Shown: piece after piece, positions 50,785 through 61,589 of the stretch
Numbering within the stretch: the stretch's first letter is position 1
Layout of the letters: the number at the start of each line of letters is the position of its first letter
NCBI GenBank assembly: GCA_907165065.1
Contig: OU015523.1
Span: 118,632,246-118,696,245, forward strand
Reading direction: 5' to 3'
Length of the DNA: 64,000 nucleotides
Source of the DNA: Caprimulgus europaeus
Taxonomy: Eukaryota > Chordata > Aves > Caprimulgiformes > Caprimulgidae
The notes under the pieces: generated by a model
The model's input: the letters and a program-made list of their open reading frames with translations, nothing else
What the model was told of the DNA's origin: nothing
The model's database searches: none
Position numbers and translations under genes: made by a program

Positions 50785-50925
50785 AATTCTCAATACTCCT
50801 TTGAGGCAAGTATTACCAACTTGATTTTCTAGAAAGAGATGCAAAGCACAATTTGCCCCAGGCCACAACAGGAACTCCATGTGAGAGCCAGAAATAGAAA
50901 TAAGGAGTTCCTGTTCCCCAGCCTA
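50785..50925 (+). mobile_element. MIR/CORE-SINE-like ancient SINE relic
   Basis: CTTTGAGGCAAGTATTACCA, TTGATTTTCTAGAAAGAGAT, CACAATTTGCCCCAGGCCAC and GAGAGCCAGAAATAGAAATA, followed by a CCCCAGCC end, keep the exact order of the MIR core and 3' section ('gaggtaggtattatt', 'cttgcccaaggtcac', 'agagccaggaatagaa'). It is better preserved than the copy at 27640-27745. Both are in the plus orientation. Confidence 0.65.
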
Positions 50926-52369
50926 AATCGAGGCTGCACACCCATCTCCGGCAGCAACAGTTTTTTCAGTGTTTTATGGAGATGATTATCCTGTTATGGA
51001 ACTATGTTTAATACAGCCTTGGATATCCCTGGGATATGTAAGAATTTCAAGGCATCTCATTGCCAGCTGACAATACCTCTCAGAAACACTGTAAGTGCCA
51101 GGACTAATATACTTTAACAACATACTTTAACAAGTGGTTTTTAGAAGCTATATACCAGTCTTACAAGGTGGTAGACAAGCATGCATTACTAATTGAAATG
51201 CCTTTATAGGTATGCAACCTTTAAATTCACTGAATTTAACCTTGTCTCTTACTTGCAGGGTCTGTAGTTAATAAATTGTAAGTGGATATACCTAAGCTGG
51301 TGGGAAGTATTTGGGGGTGGAGTATCCCTATTTGCTGGACACAGGGTCTCTTGCCTTTTGCTGAGTCCAAGGCAGGCTTCTTAGAGATTTGGGCTTGGAG
51401 CTCTAATGCAATATACCTGGGTATATTCCAGGTGGACTGTCCCAGGTGCGGTGGTGGTAGGTCCAGAAGAACTAAGCATGACAGAACTATTATGGTCTCT
51501 GTCTTATTTGTTGCACTTTCCCAAGCTCCCAGCTGTGGAATCATGCCCAAGACCCTTATACTACATCTACTATGCTAAATATATCTCCTTCTTAGCATGA
51601 CCCTTCTTTCCCAGCCCAAGCAGTTGAGAGAGGTTCGTGTCCACGTTGCTACTAAAGTAGCATTTCTATTAAATGAAGCCGGGATGTATTGCAGGCTTTC
51701 AAATATCATGCAAAGGAAAGGGACAGGGCTGGAAGGTGTTTGAAGATATAGCCAAAACAATTGGTTATAGGTTGCAAGTAATCTTCCCTGATGCAGTTTC
51801 ATCCATACTCCCTTCCCGCAGTCCCTGCAGTGAACAGTCCCTCAAGCCATGCCTACAAATGGTCTTTAAAAACTTGGGAGCACCTCAAAATACAGCCAAA
51901 GAACAAAACTACCAATTTTGCAATATGGAATATCAGGAGTCAAGTACTTAAGTATACTCAGCCCTCTTTTAGTTACCAATATAGCTATATCCTAAAAATC
52001 TTGCAGCTGGCCCAAGGTCTATAGTCACAAGCCTATTTTCATAGGAGATGAGCTCACATCTTGCAAAGTGACTTTGCATGTGTCTACATTGTATTCTGCA
52101 GTAGTTGCATGTTAACATAGGCTCTGTACCGCACTTGCCATAGCTACAGAGCCTCCAGGTGATTTATTGTGTGGACTTCAGTGCTGACACCAGCTTACAT
52201 CTTTCTGAAAAATTCATGTTTGGCATATTCCATCTTAATTATACTGAACAGCTGTGAGCATCTCCTAAAGGAAATCTCCACAAAATGATGTGTCAGGATT
52301 CTCAGAACCAGGGTTTCTGAAATGCTAGTTTGAGGGATAATTTAAAACCAAAATTTTTTAATTTCACTA
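50926..52369. other. Unique non-coding DNA before the solo LTR
   Basis: No recognised gene or repeat. Paired open frames on opposite strands at 51236-51578 (about 100 codons each) cover the same bases and show no family resemblance. Confidence 0.55.
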
Positions 52370-52643
52370 TGTGTAGTTTTTGTCTGGGATGGAGTTAATT
52401 TTCTTCATAGTGGCTGATATAGGTCTATGGGTTGGATTTGTGCTTGAAAGAGTGTTGATAATAGAGATGTTTTTGTTATTGCTAAGCAGGGCTTACACAA
52501 AGTCAAGGCCTTTTCTGCTCCTCACATCACTCCACCAGTGAGGAGACTGGGGGTGTACAAGAAGCTGGGAGGGGACACAGCTGGGACAGCTGACCCCAAA
52601 TGACCAAAGGGATATCCCATGCCATGTGACATCATGCTTAACA

Positions 52644-52649
52644 TATAAA
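52644..52649 (+). promoter_or_regulatory. TATA box of the solo LTR
   Basis: TATAAA within AACATATAAAGCTGGGGGAA, at the expected place between U3 and R. It could still act as a cryptic promoter directed rightwards. Confidence 0.75.
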
Positions 52650-52705
52650 GCTGGGGGAAGAAGAAGCCAGACAGGGAAGTTTTGAGTGGTGCCATTTGTC
52701 TTTCC

Positions 52706-52711
52706 AATAAA
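52706..52711 (+). terminator. Polyadenylation signal of the solo LTR
   Basis: AATAAA within TTTCCAATAAACAGTTACAC, 62 bases after the TATA box. This marks the end of a short R region and supports the plus orientation of the LTR. Confidence 0.75.
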
Positions 52712-52970
52712 CAGTTACACATGATGCAGCCCTGCTGTCCTGGAGATGGCTGCACACCTGCCTGCCAATGGGAAGTAGTGAATGAATTCCTTGTTTTGCT
52801 TTGCTTGCCTGCATGGCTTTTGCTTTCCCTATTGAACTGTCTTTATCTCAACCCATGAGGTTTTTTTCACTTTTACTCTTACAATTCCCTTCTCCATCCC
52901 ACCGCGGGGATTGAGCAAGCGGCTTAGTTGAGTGGTGCTTAGTTGCTGGTTGGGGTTAAACCATCACACA

Positions 52971-54049
52971 TTGAGAGTCAGACATTTTCCCAGAAAGCCT
53001 GATTTCTGGCCATGTACAACTTGGTGAGGATCATTTGAGCTAACGAGTGCAATTCTTCACTGCAGCAGGGTGAAGAGGGCCATTCTTACCTTACAGATTC
53101 ATAATGATACTCTCAATACACACAGTAGCCAAGTGACTCAAAAGAATAGCCCAAACTGTTTTAATACATTAGATCATTCTGTCCTGGGATTATAGAACAC
53201 TAAATTCTACATGGAGTCACAGGAATCCCCATCAATAATCTTTTCTCCCATTCAGGTTTCCATTCCATTCAGCACAACAACCAAGAAGGAACTCTTGAAA
53301 AATCCTGTCCCTAATGATTATTAATGTTATATCAAATGCTTAAAGCTGAGGGAAATATAATCAGAAAAGTGAAAGTAATAAATACCTATATTTTAATAAT
53401 GAGAATATTTCTGACAGCTACACTGGAAACATAAAAGCCACTTTTCAAAGATCAGGAAAACTGTTCAGTGACAGTTTTCAGTTTTATTGCTAATATCACT
53501 TAAATATATTTATATAATACATTATCACCATTCTCTTCTATGACATCTTTTACAGTTAAGATGAATGTCTATTTATAGCCTTCTCTTAGTCAGTAATTAG
53601 TTTGCAAAATCAAGCAGCTCATGTTACTGTGCATCAAGTCATTCCAGTATTTATATATTTCTATTTGTAAGTACCTCATTTTATGTAATTATTACGTATA
53701 ATTTAAAGCAAAAATGTATTTTAAAAACTGATTATTTGAACAAACTCTCAGCTTCCCCTTTAAAATATTCAGTGAACCTTAGCTATGTGGCTCTTGCCCT
53801 ACTTTTTCCATAGGTTCAGCCCTACCCTTGTCATATTTCTAATACAGTGCTTGTGAATCACAACAATCAACTCCGCTTTATTACTAGCTTAAAAAAAGAA
53901 ATCAATTTCCCACCAGGGCTGTAAGTTCAAAGGTACAATACAGAGGGTATTCATAGCATCCTTTAGCTTCAGGTGAATTTTAGCTAACCTAGAGTGACGA
54001 AAATTAGACTCCATTGCTCATGTTGTGATGACAAAAGCATGCACAGCAA
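52971..54049. other. Unique non-coding DNA
   Basis: Directly follows the LTR. No proviral internal sequence is recognised and no gene is seen. Confidence 0.6.
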
Positions 54050-54125
54050 GCACTGTTGGCCATCCAGTCCAGTGTCCAGACCTTATGGTAGCTAGAAGCA
54101 GATATTCTGGCAAAAGGTGGAAAAA
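54050..54125 (+). mobile_element. Ancient amniote repeat scrap
   Basis: GTTGGCCATCCAGTCCAGTG, TCCAGACCTTATGGTAGCTA and GAAGCAGATATTCTGGCAAA follow the order of a dispersed repeat common in turtles and archosaurs ('ggtccatctagtccagtatcctg...cagtggccagcaccagatgct'). I cannot name the family with confidence. Only about 75 bases align. Confidence 0.4.
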
Positions 54126-55829
54126 AGGTGTATACACCTTTAAAAAAAACAAAACTTTATTAAAAAGTCAGTTTTAATGTTGTTTTCTTAATTTATACTG
54201 TCTGCATATGTGTTATGGAGTGGTTTCTCAGGGAATCTCCTACCAGCCACCCATCTTCTTCACAGCATACAGGGAGCTAGTGGGCAGGACAGTGGCAAAA
54301 AATAAGATGTGGTATTCTCATACAAGCAGAAATATTTTTAACATCTAATCTTGATGCTTTTAGAAAAATGCCTGGGCATCACCTACCCAGAGGTTGGCCA
54401 GTGCCAGTGAGTGACAGCTAGTGAGTGAGCTCACTCCAAATAAGACTGAAATGTTAATGCTTGTTTGCATTCCCTAACCAGTGACTTAACTCCTGCCAGT
54501 GGCAGAGGATTCACGATCTAACAATTTCTTTTTCCATTTTCAATCTAGCCAGACCTTATCAATATTGCTTTCTCTTCTGCTTGCCTCCTCAGGACCCTTG
54601 GCCAGGCCACTGCCTTCTCATCCTGCCTCAGAGCTGCTGTCTCTGCATTGTCATTCCTCATGCCTTTCCTCTACTTGCCCCACCTGGATCTTCCTGTTGC
54701 TGCCTCCTACCTCCCCTTAGGCTTCTGACATCCTTGTGCCTCATGTAATATTGATTTCTGCAGCACCTACACTGAGTTCAAGACAACAAACTCAGGATCA
54801 CTTACAAAGTCGCAGTCTACTCACCTCTGATACTAAAGTATTTCACCAGTGCAATGCTCCTCAGTGGCTGGGAACAATAAGTTCTGTAGCGTAGGATCCA
54901 CTTTATAAACTTTTCAATACTGGGTGTTCCTGGAAGGGTCCCACAACCTTATAACTTGCTACTTTGCCCTCAGAAAAGTTCAGTCTGGTGGCCTTTGAGT
55001 ACAATGTATGGCTCATCTATTCCCACACACATTGATGATGGATGGGAACTGCTGGGGAAAGCTTGTACTTGTTCTTAAGCCAAGAGTATTAAAGTGTAGG
55101 GGGTTAGGCAATGCCTAACAGAAAAAAAAAAAAAGATACAGCCAGCTGAATTTGCTTGGGCTTACACTCCATGTCTAGCTTGCATAGATGCTATTGCAGA
55201 GAAAACAACTCTTCCTGCCTTGAGCACTGTACTCTAATGCACAAATCCTCTGTGACACAACTGATCATACTCAGAGTCTTTTGCCAGTGGCAATCCTACA
55301 TCTCTTCTGCAGTTCCTTCTATTGCTGAGCATTTTTATTTTAACACCACAATGGCCTAACAAGAATAATATGTGGAAGTAGGTTTCTCAGTGCCACTATC
55401 AAATGTTATGCATAGCAAGTGGCAGTAATGTTCCAGCTGACTTACTCTGCTGATTGTCTATGAATAGGCAGTAAACGGTTTCAGAGAGTTCTGGAACTCT
55501 GTGCAATCTATCAGTTGCTGTAGATGGATCACAGAAGTCAGAATGACCATGAATGCAATATATATTTAACATCTGTCCGGTTCTGGCTCCCAAAAAATCA
55601 GAACTGAAATAAATTAATGGAGTTAGAGGTTGTGTCCACATCAGCAAGCAGCAGGAATGGTTCCACAGAATGAAGAGCTGGTAAGAAGGATTTAGCCACA
55701 ACATTACACATAAGTTTTGTGTTTGACTTTGAAATAGTGCTAATCTGTTTTATAAACTGAATAACTGTAAGACTTTGCAGAATACTTGGTGTCTTCCTGG
55801 AGTGCATCTTTCTGCTTATGTATTTATGA
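54126..55829. other. Unique non-coding DNA
   Basis: No gene recognised. A C/T-rich patch at 54580-54720 yields a leucine/serine/proline-rich 73-codon frame that looks compositional. There is an A run at 55121-55133. Confidence 0.55.
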
Positions 55830-56038
55830 CAAAAGTGTCTACTGGAGTCCCTCAGGGGTCAGTACTGGGACCAGTATTATTCAATATATTAATCGGTGAC
55901 CTGGATGAGGGAACAGAGTGCACTGTCAGCAAGTTTGCTGATGATACAAAGCTGGGAGGAGTGGCTGACACAGCAGAGGGCTGTGCTACCATCAGAGAGA
56001 CCTGGACAGGCTGGAGAGCTGGGCGGGGAAAAACTTAA
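55830..56038 (+). pseudogene. CR1 reverse-transcriptase remnant with intact FADD motif
   Basis: The frame reads through [20 protein letters not shown] and then [10 protein letters not shown] (FADD at 55934-55945), the conserved palm motifs of non-LTR reverse transcriptases, with both catalytic aspartates kept. It shifts out of the CR1 frame near 56000 ([11 protein letters not shown]) and stops at 56036-56038. The endonuclease, fingers and thumb are missing, so it is not functional. Residues before 55830 are flanking DNA. Confidence 0.9.
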
Positions 56039-56575
56039 TGAAATATAATAAGGGCAAGTGTAGGGTGTTGCACCTGGGCAGGAACAACCCCAGGTTCCAG
56101 TATAGGTTGGAGACAGACCCGTCGGAAAGCAGAGTACAGTAAATGGACCTGGGGGTCCCGGTGGACAGAAGGATGATCATCAGCCAGCAGCCTTCTCATG
56201 GCCAAGAAGACAAATGGCATCCTGGGGTGTATTAGAACAGATGTGGTTAGTAGGTTGAGGGAGCTGGGTCTCTTTAGTTTGGAGGAGACAGAGGGGTGAC
56301 CTCATTAATGTTTATAAATATATGAAGGGCAAAAGTCAGGAGGTTCCATGTAAACATAAGGAAAAACTTTTTCACTGTGAGAATAACAGGACACTGGGAC
56401 AGGCTGCCCAGAGAGGTTGTGGAGTCTCCTTCTCTGAAGACATTCAAAACCCACCTGGACGCATTCCTGTGTGACCTACAGTAGGTGTTCCTGCTCTGGG
56501 AGGGGAGTTCGACTAGATGATCTTTCGAGGTCCCTTCCAATCCCCAACATTCTGTGACTCTGTGATTCTGTGCTT
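55830..56575 (+). mobile_element. CR1: CR1 LINE fragment with internal deletions
   Basis: A sense CR1 begins in the reverse-transcriptase palm (GGAGTCCCTCAGGGGTCAGT). It ends with GATCTTTCGAGGTCCCTTCC and the tail ATTCTGTGACTCTGTGATTCTGTG. Compared with the usual CR1 order it lacks a few hundred bases at about 56254-56265 (GGTTGAGGGAGCTGGGTCTC joins two distant blocks) and again at about 56336-56346. It belongs to the ATTCTGTG-tail group, unlike most other copies here. Confidence 0.95.
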
Positions 56576-59500
56576 AGTTTCATTAAAAGGAATCCCTTTT
56601 GCACACTCCAAGCATAGTGTGCAATGCCAAACAAAGCAGGACACATGGGTAGGGCTGGGAGGTTACTTTCAAAAGCTCATTTATAATGAATATTCTATCT
56701 AGTTGCATCTAGAAACCACCTCAGACTGTCCCATGAAATGTAAATCCCACTCAAGTGCATGGAGATGCATCAAGAAGCTAAAGCATGCAAGGCTTTGAGC
56801 ATGGTCTACTGTATCATACATAGTTGAGGAAGAATTTTCCTGTCATCTCAAATTACTGTTTCTTACAATAACCAGGTCTAGACTATGACAATATAGAAAA
56901 TATTCTCAATTAAGAACTAAGTGACTTACTAGAATTTGTTCAAGAGATTAATAAATCTGGTACAGAAAACTAGTTGCTTTCTAGTAGTTTGATCATAATA
57001 AAAATAATAAATATGAATGTCAAGACATTCAGTAATATCCCTTTCTATTTGTTTTAATCATAAAACCTTATGTATTGCAATAGTTTTGCAAAACATAGAA
57101 GTTTTGGCAGCTGAAGAAACAGGTGGTTTTACTTTCATGCTCACCTTGGATAGTGGAATAGGTCACTGTTTGGCTATTTCAGCTAAAATAGAGAACTAGT
57201 AGGAAAAAAATACCAAAATCAGCTATTGTGCCAGAGGACCGGTTGTGATAAATATGCTAGGAGGAAATAAAGGAGATAGGGAAGAAAAGAAGGTATATCT
57301 TATCGCTTTAAAAAACCCCAACTTTTAAATTATGCTAGGACAAATATAAAAATAAACCTAAACCAAAAGAAAAACAGGATTTGTCAAAATACCTGGTCAA
57401 TATCAACAAACAGGGAAGTCACTCATTTTTCAGTGGAATCTCCTCAATATCTATTTTCAATATATAGAGATAAAGGAGACAAGACAGAAAAACACTTCCA
57501 TATAAGTGTGAGACCTGTGGCTGAAATAAGTTTAAGAAACATTTCAGCCAACCTGAAATCCCTTCCTGGCACTCCTAATAGGAGCAAAATGAACAGGATA
57601 TTAATGCTGGGAGATAACTCTCCTGCAGTACTGAACGAACTATTATAGGGCCCAATTCAGGAAAGTGAGTAAGCATATACTGACATTTAAGTGTGTATTT
57701 AAGTTTCATCATCTTCAGTGAGAATCTGATATATGCCTTGGAACTCATCTCAATGGAAATCAGTGAATGCAGACACACAAACCATCCTTTAATCCACAGA
57801 CACAGATCTGTCCAGTAGCAATGGAGCAACTCTGGGACTTGGGGAATATCCATCCATGTCCCAGCCCTGCAAGATTATGAACAAGATAGTTCTGCAAAAC
57901 ACCTCCTCGCATTGGAGGGTCATATTTTAAAAACCCCTTATCCCTTCTCTGCTTTGGCTCTGTATCACTGTGATGGGAACACTGGTACTTCCCTACCAGA
58001 AATGGAAGAAGTGTTTAAATATGTTAATGTAGGTTGCAAGAGTATCACTTTAGGTAGACACTACCTTGTTTTTCTAATTAAACTGCTCTGAATTCTTTGC
58101 AATTTCAAGGTCAAGGATTATAAAACTGGGCATCATTGAAAGCAAAGGTCCAGGACAAAGTCAACTATCAAAGTCTGGGAAAACAAGCTGAAAAGGAAAG
58201 CTTCCCGCAGGCGCAGTTAAGACTCCTCCACTGCCTTCTTTGCAACATATGGTGTAGTAAGACATGCACACCCTCTTCCTGCCCCCCCAAATTAACTCCC
58301 TGGCACCACCTGTTAGGAGAGAGCAGACTGCAAAATTATTGCATTGGGAACAGATAAAAATGGGTGTGATGGTTCTGATGTGGTGCATTTCTCTCACTCA
58401 TTTCTGCGCCCATACAAAAAGAAGACTGTATTTGGTACAAAATTAAAAGTAAAAACTGTAAATCAAGAGTGTGTGCAATATTTCATTCTTGTAACTTTCA
58501 CTGTCCTTTTGAAAGGAGCTAGTTAATAACCTGACCTGGTTATTCTATCACTTGGAGATATTTGCCTAAACTTTTAATTCCTTTGTTATCTCTACCATTA
58601 TCTGTATTTTAAAACTCTGCTTCTATTCTGAGGACCTATTTTCTCCTCTGTCACCCAGAATATAAAGTATCATTCCAGTATATTACTCTCCTTCCTGATT
58701 TCAAGAAACACGTGATTGTAGAAGTCATAATATTATGAGTATGCTTAGATCCATGATTTCACGCCATGTAACTAAAAAGAAACATCCTTACTTCTTGTTC
58801 AAACTTCTTTGCTTGTTAACAGTGGACCTGCACTCATAAATATAGAAAAAGCAAAAACTTATATATTTAGATATGGGCTGCAGAACAAAGGGAAATGAGA
58901 AAAAGATATTTGAAGTGAGGTGTTGCACTGGTATTCATAGAGAATGTCTCATGTTTGCTTGATGGTGGTATCAAAGGATACTAATCTGACATGTGTTGAA
59001 CCAACCCAAGATAACTCAGTTCGCTCGTGCTTCTTCTCATCTCTCTGAAAATGATCAGTATCCCACACATCCACTTTTCATTTGAGAAGTAGTTCATACA
59101 CCACCACAAAAAGATAAAACATTGACTGTGACTAACTTAATGAGCCTGAAGCACTAAAGAAAGAGGAAGAAAAAAAAATTGAAATTTATGATTTTTATTC
59201 TCCTGTTTCTTCCTAACAGGATCTGAAAATCATGAAAGAACTTAAGTGCTTCAAAGAATATCCTTTGAAAGCCATGCTTACAGGCAGGAATACAAATTGG
59301 ATACCAGTCCCTAGGCCACTGGCCTACCTTTGTAGAAGGGTGGCTTGCATTTAATTTCCCCTGACTAACAATTCACCTCTATTCAATAGAATTTAACCCC
59401 CTTGAAAACAAGAAGGTTTAAGTTTTTAAACTTAAAATATAAAAAGAAATATGAATTGTTCTTATGAAAAGGATGTAAATTTAAAAAAACATTTAAACTG

Positions 59501-60283
59501 TTAAACTCTTGGTGCTATTTATATCACTAGTGGCATCATGACACAGCAATTAAATTATAACCCTTTCGCTAATGGAACATATTTTTGCCTATTTAAAATG
59601 GAAGTGAAGAAACAAGAAACTTTAGTTCAGGAGAGTCTCAAATAATCAGAGATGTAGGCAGGCCATAGTTTGAAGAAAAGGGGAAGGTAGACAAACAAAT
59701 TGTAAATGTTTCATTGTAACTTAGTTTGAGTTTAAGTATATTATATGAAGCAGTAGACGATCTGTCATTAACCTCTAACTGAATTACATTTAGGGAGCAT
59801 TGGGTCATCTATAACTGATTTAATAAAGTTACATCATTTTATTTAGGCTAGTCTGTCCCGTAGAACTCAAAAATTATACTGTGTTCCCTAGTTTGTGGAC
59901 TGTACAACTAAAATTTGATCTTTATATAGCCATTTTTGAGAATTAAAAAAGTTACACAGATGGTTTAAAACTAATTGCTACCACTACCATTTTCTATAGA
60001 ACTGCTCATTTCCTACTCTATTTAAACATACTGGAATAGTTTTAATATCATCTAGTATTTAAGGATAGCAAGGAAAAGGAATGGGACAAAATCTGTAACC
60101 TTTCTGTGAAACCATCATGATTGATCCAGTGATCCAAGAACCAAACTTGTTTACCCAAAGATAAAAAGTTTTTAAAACATGTCATCACTTTTGAATTATT
60201 TCAGCAAAATAACAAACAACATTGGTAATACTCTAATGTCAAGTTAGGATGCATATAGGCAAATATAGTCCAATCCAAGACCT
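56576..60283. other. Unique non-coding DNA
   Basis: About 3.7 kb with no recognised repeat or gene. A 9-bp-arm AT palindrome (TTTAAGTTTTTAAACTTAAA) sits at 59417-59436. Open frames are under 95 codons and unrecognised. Confidence 0.55.
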
Positions 60284-60655
60284 TTGTTACAAAAATTGGG
60301 ATGGGATTGTATTACACAGCCAGAAAAGAAACTTATCTGGCTAACTGCGCCACCTTTTGATTTAAATTTAAAAGAGAAAATAAATTATTGTCCAGTCCCC
60401 AGAAGGAAACACTTATTTAAAGATATTCCTGTAGACTTAAAAATGGGTTCAGGAACTTTATTTCTTACAAAGAAGTGGAGGGTTGTATACCTTAGTACTG
60501 CTCTTATGGTTAAAAGCCATATCAGCAATATAAATGGAAAAAATATATTCAATCTTGCTGGTTCGTGGTTTTGTAATAACAGTACACACATCAAAATCAA
60601 TAAAGCCAGGCAAATGGCAGAGTGGTGGTTTAGTAATCTTAGCACTGTTAGCTAA
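60284..60655 (+). CDS. Unrecognised open frame, 123 codons, no early ATG
   Basis: Open from a TTG codon at 60284; the first ATG is about codon 54, so an ATG-started product would be about 70 residues. The middle reads LIWLTAPPFDLNLKEK and NYCPVPRRKHLFKD, later WFCNNSTHIKINK, with three overlapping or close N-x-S/T sequons. An 86-codon frame also stays open on the opposite strand. I recognise no family and see no LTR, splice or promoter context. It may be a decayed coding relic or chance. Confidence 0.15.
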   Translation: MLQKLGWDCITQPEKKLIWLTAPPFDLNLKEKINYCPVPRRKHLFKDIPVDLKMGSGTLFLTKKWRVVYLSTALMVKSHISNINGKNIFNLAGSWFCNNSTHIKINKARQMAEWWFSNLSTVS

Positions 60656-61589
60656 GTATACAATCAGCTCTAAAACAAATGCTTCATAATCCGTTAGATT
60701 CTCCTATGTAAACTCGTACAACCCTGGGAAATAAGAAAGCTTTACTTCTGATTTTTTTTTCCTACCATTTAAAACGTATCGGCTGTAAGCCCTAATTTAT
60801 AGCCAACGTATCGCAATTTGCACTGAAATCTCTAGTCAGACATGAAATTAAACAGCACAGATATTCAAAGGAGTTACAGCATGCATTTAAATACATTAAC
60901 CACATCCTACCTTGCATCCAAACATCAACGACAAAGTGTTGTTGGTGCATGCAACTTTGCAGTGGCAAATCATTGGTGTAAAGCAGTCAGGATTTCTAAC
61001 AATAGGGCACATTCCTTTAGTGCTGCAGTAGTGGCAGCCTACTGAAGGCTAAAAACAAGTAGCTAACACAGCACATGGAGTGGCAACATATGCTGCTCAA
61101 CAGCTAGCTTTCCTCTTGCTGGTCAGAAGCAGCCTGCTTGAGTCTCTACCTGTGTCCCATTCAGCCATCCCCTTCTTTGTTGATGAATCAACGATGCAGC
61201 ATTGATCACGAATCTCAGGATTTCCCTTCCTCTGGGAAATTAGTTTTTACATTGGAAAAGAAAAAAAAAAAAAAGAAGGGGGGAAAAAAAAAAGAGAGAA
61301 ATGGAAATGAGGGGGGCTAGCAGGTGTGGCAGTATTAGCATGTAAAAGGATGTAAACGCCTACTCATAACAATCACATAAGATTGTCATGCTAGCTGAAG
61401 TGGGTTGAAATTATTCCATCGGAAGAAAAATACTGCAGCTCCTGATTTGGTAAAAAGCCAGTGAGTTGCTGCAATACATAGTCATTGTGGGGAGAGAAGA
61501 GAAGAGAAAAAAAAAAAAAATTACTTATCTAAGAAGCCAGAATCCTCAGCCTTTATCAATATGCATTCCAGTAAGGATTCCCTTCCCAG
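60656..61589. other. Non-coding DNA with A/G-rich tracts
   Basis: Purine-rich low-complexity tracts at 61256-61316 (A runs broken by G runs) and 61496-61521. No gene is recognised. The 60-codon frame at 61138-61320 is mostly tract-encoded lysine and glycine. Confidence 0.6.

Larger units (their letters stand above)
52370..52970 (+). mobile_element. Solo endogenous-retrovirus LTR
   Basis: A single LTR of about 600 bases begins near TGTGTAGTTTTTGTCTGGGA and ends near GGGGTTAAACCATCACACA, giving TG...CA ends. Inside, in sense order, lie a U3-like region with AAAGGGATATCCCATGCC, a TATA box (TATAAA, 52644-52649), a polyadenylation signal (AATAAA, 52706-52711) 62 bases on, and a U5-like end rich in CCACCGCGGGG. 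The pattern matches an avian ERV LTR family common in songbirds and other neoavian birds. No second LTR, gag, pol or env is present nearby, so it probably arose by recombination between the two LTRs of a provirus. I see no clean target-site duplication, so the exact ends and the ERVK-versus-ERVL class are open. Confidence 0.88.

Noticed and set aside
51236-51578. Pair of about 100-codon frames on opposite strands
   Set aside because: The mutually overlapping frames have no recognisable content; probably a chance stop-poor patch.
52370-52970. Full provirus around the LTR
   Set aside because: No partner LTR and no gag, pol or env-like reading frames within the flanking kilobases, so it is called a solo LTR.
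54499-54720. Leucine/serine/proline-rich 73-codon frame resembling a secreted or membrane peptide
   Set aside because: It comes from a C/T-rich compositional patch, with no supporting gene structure.
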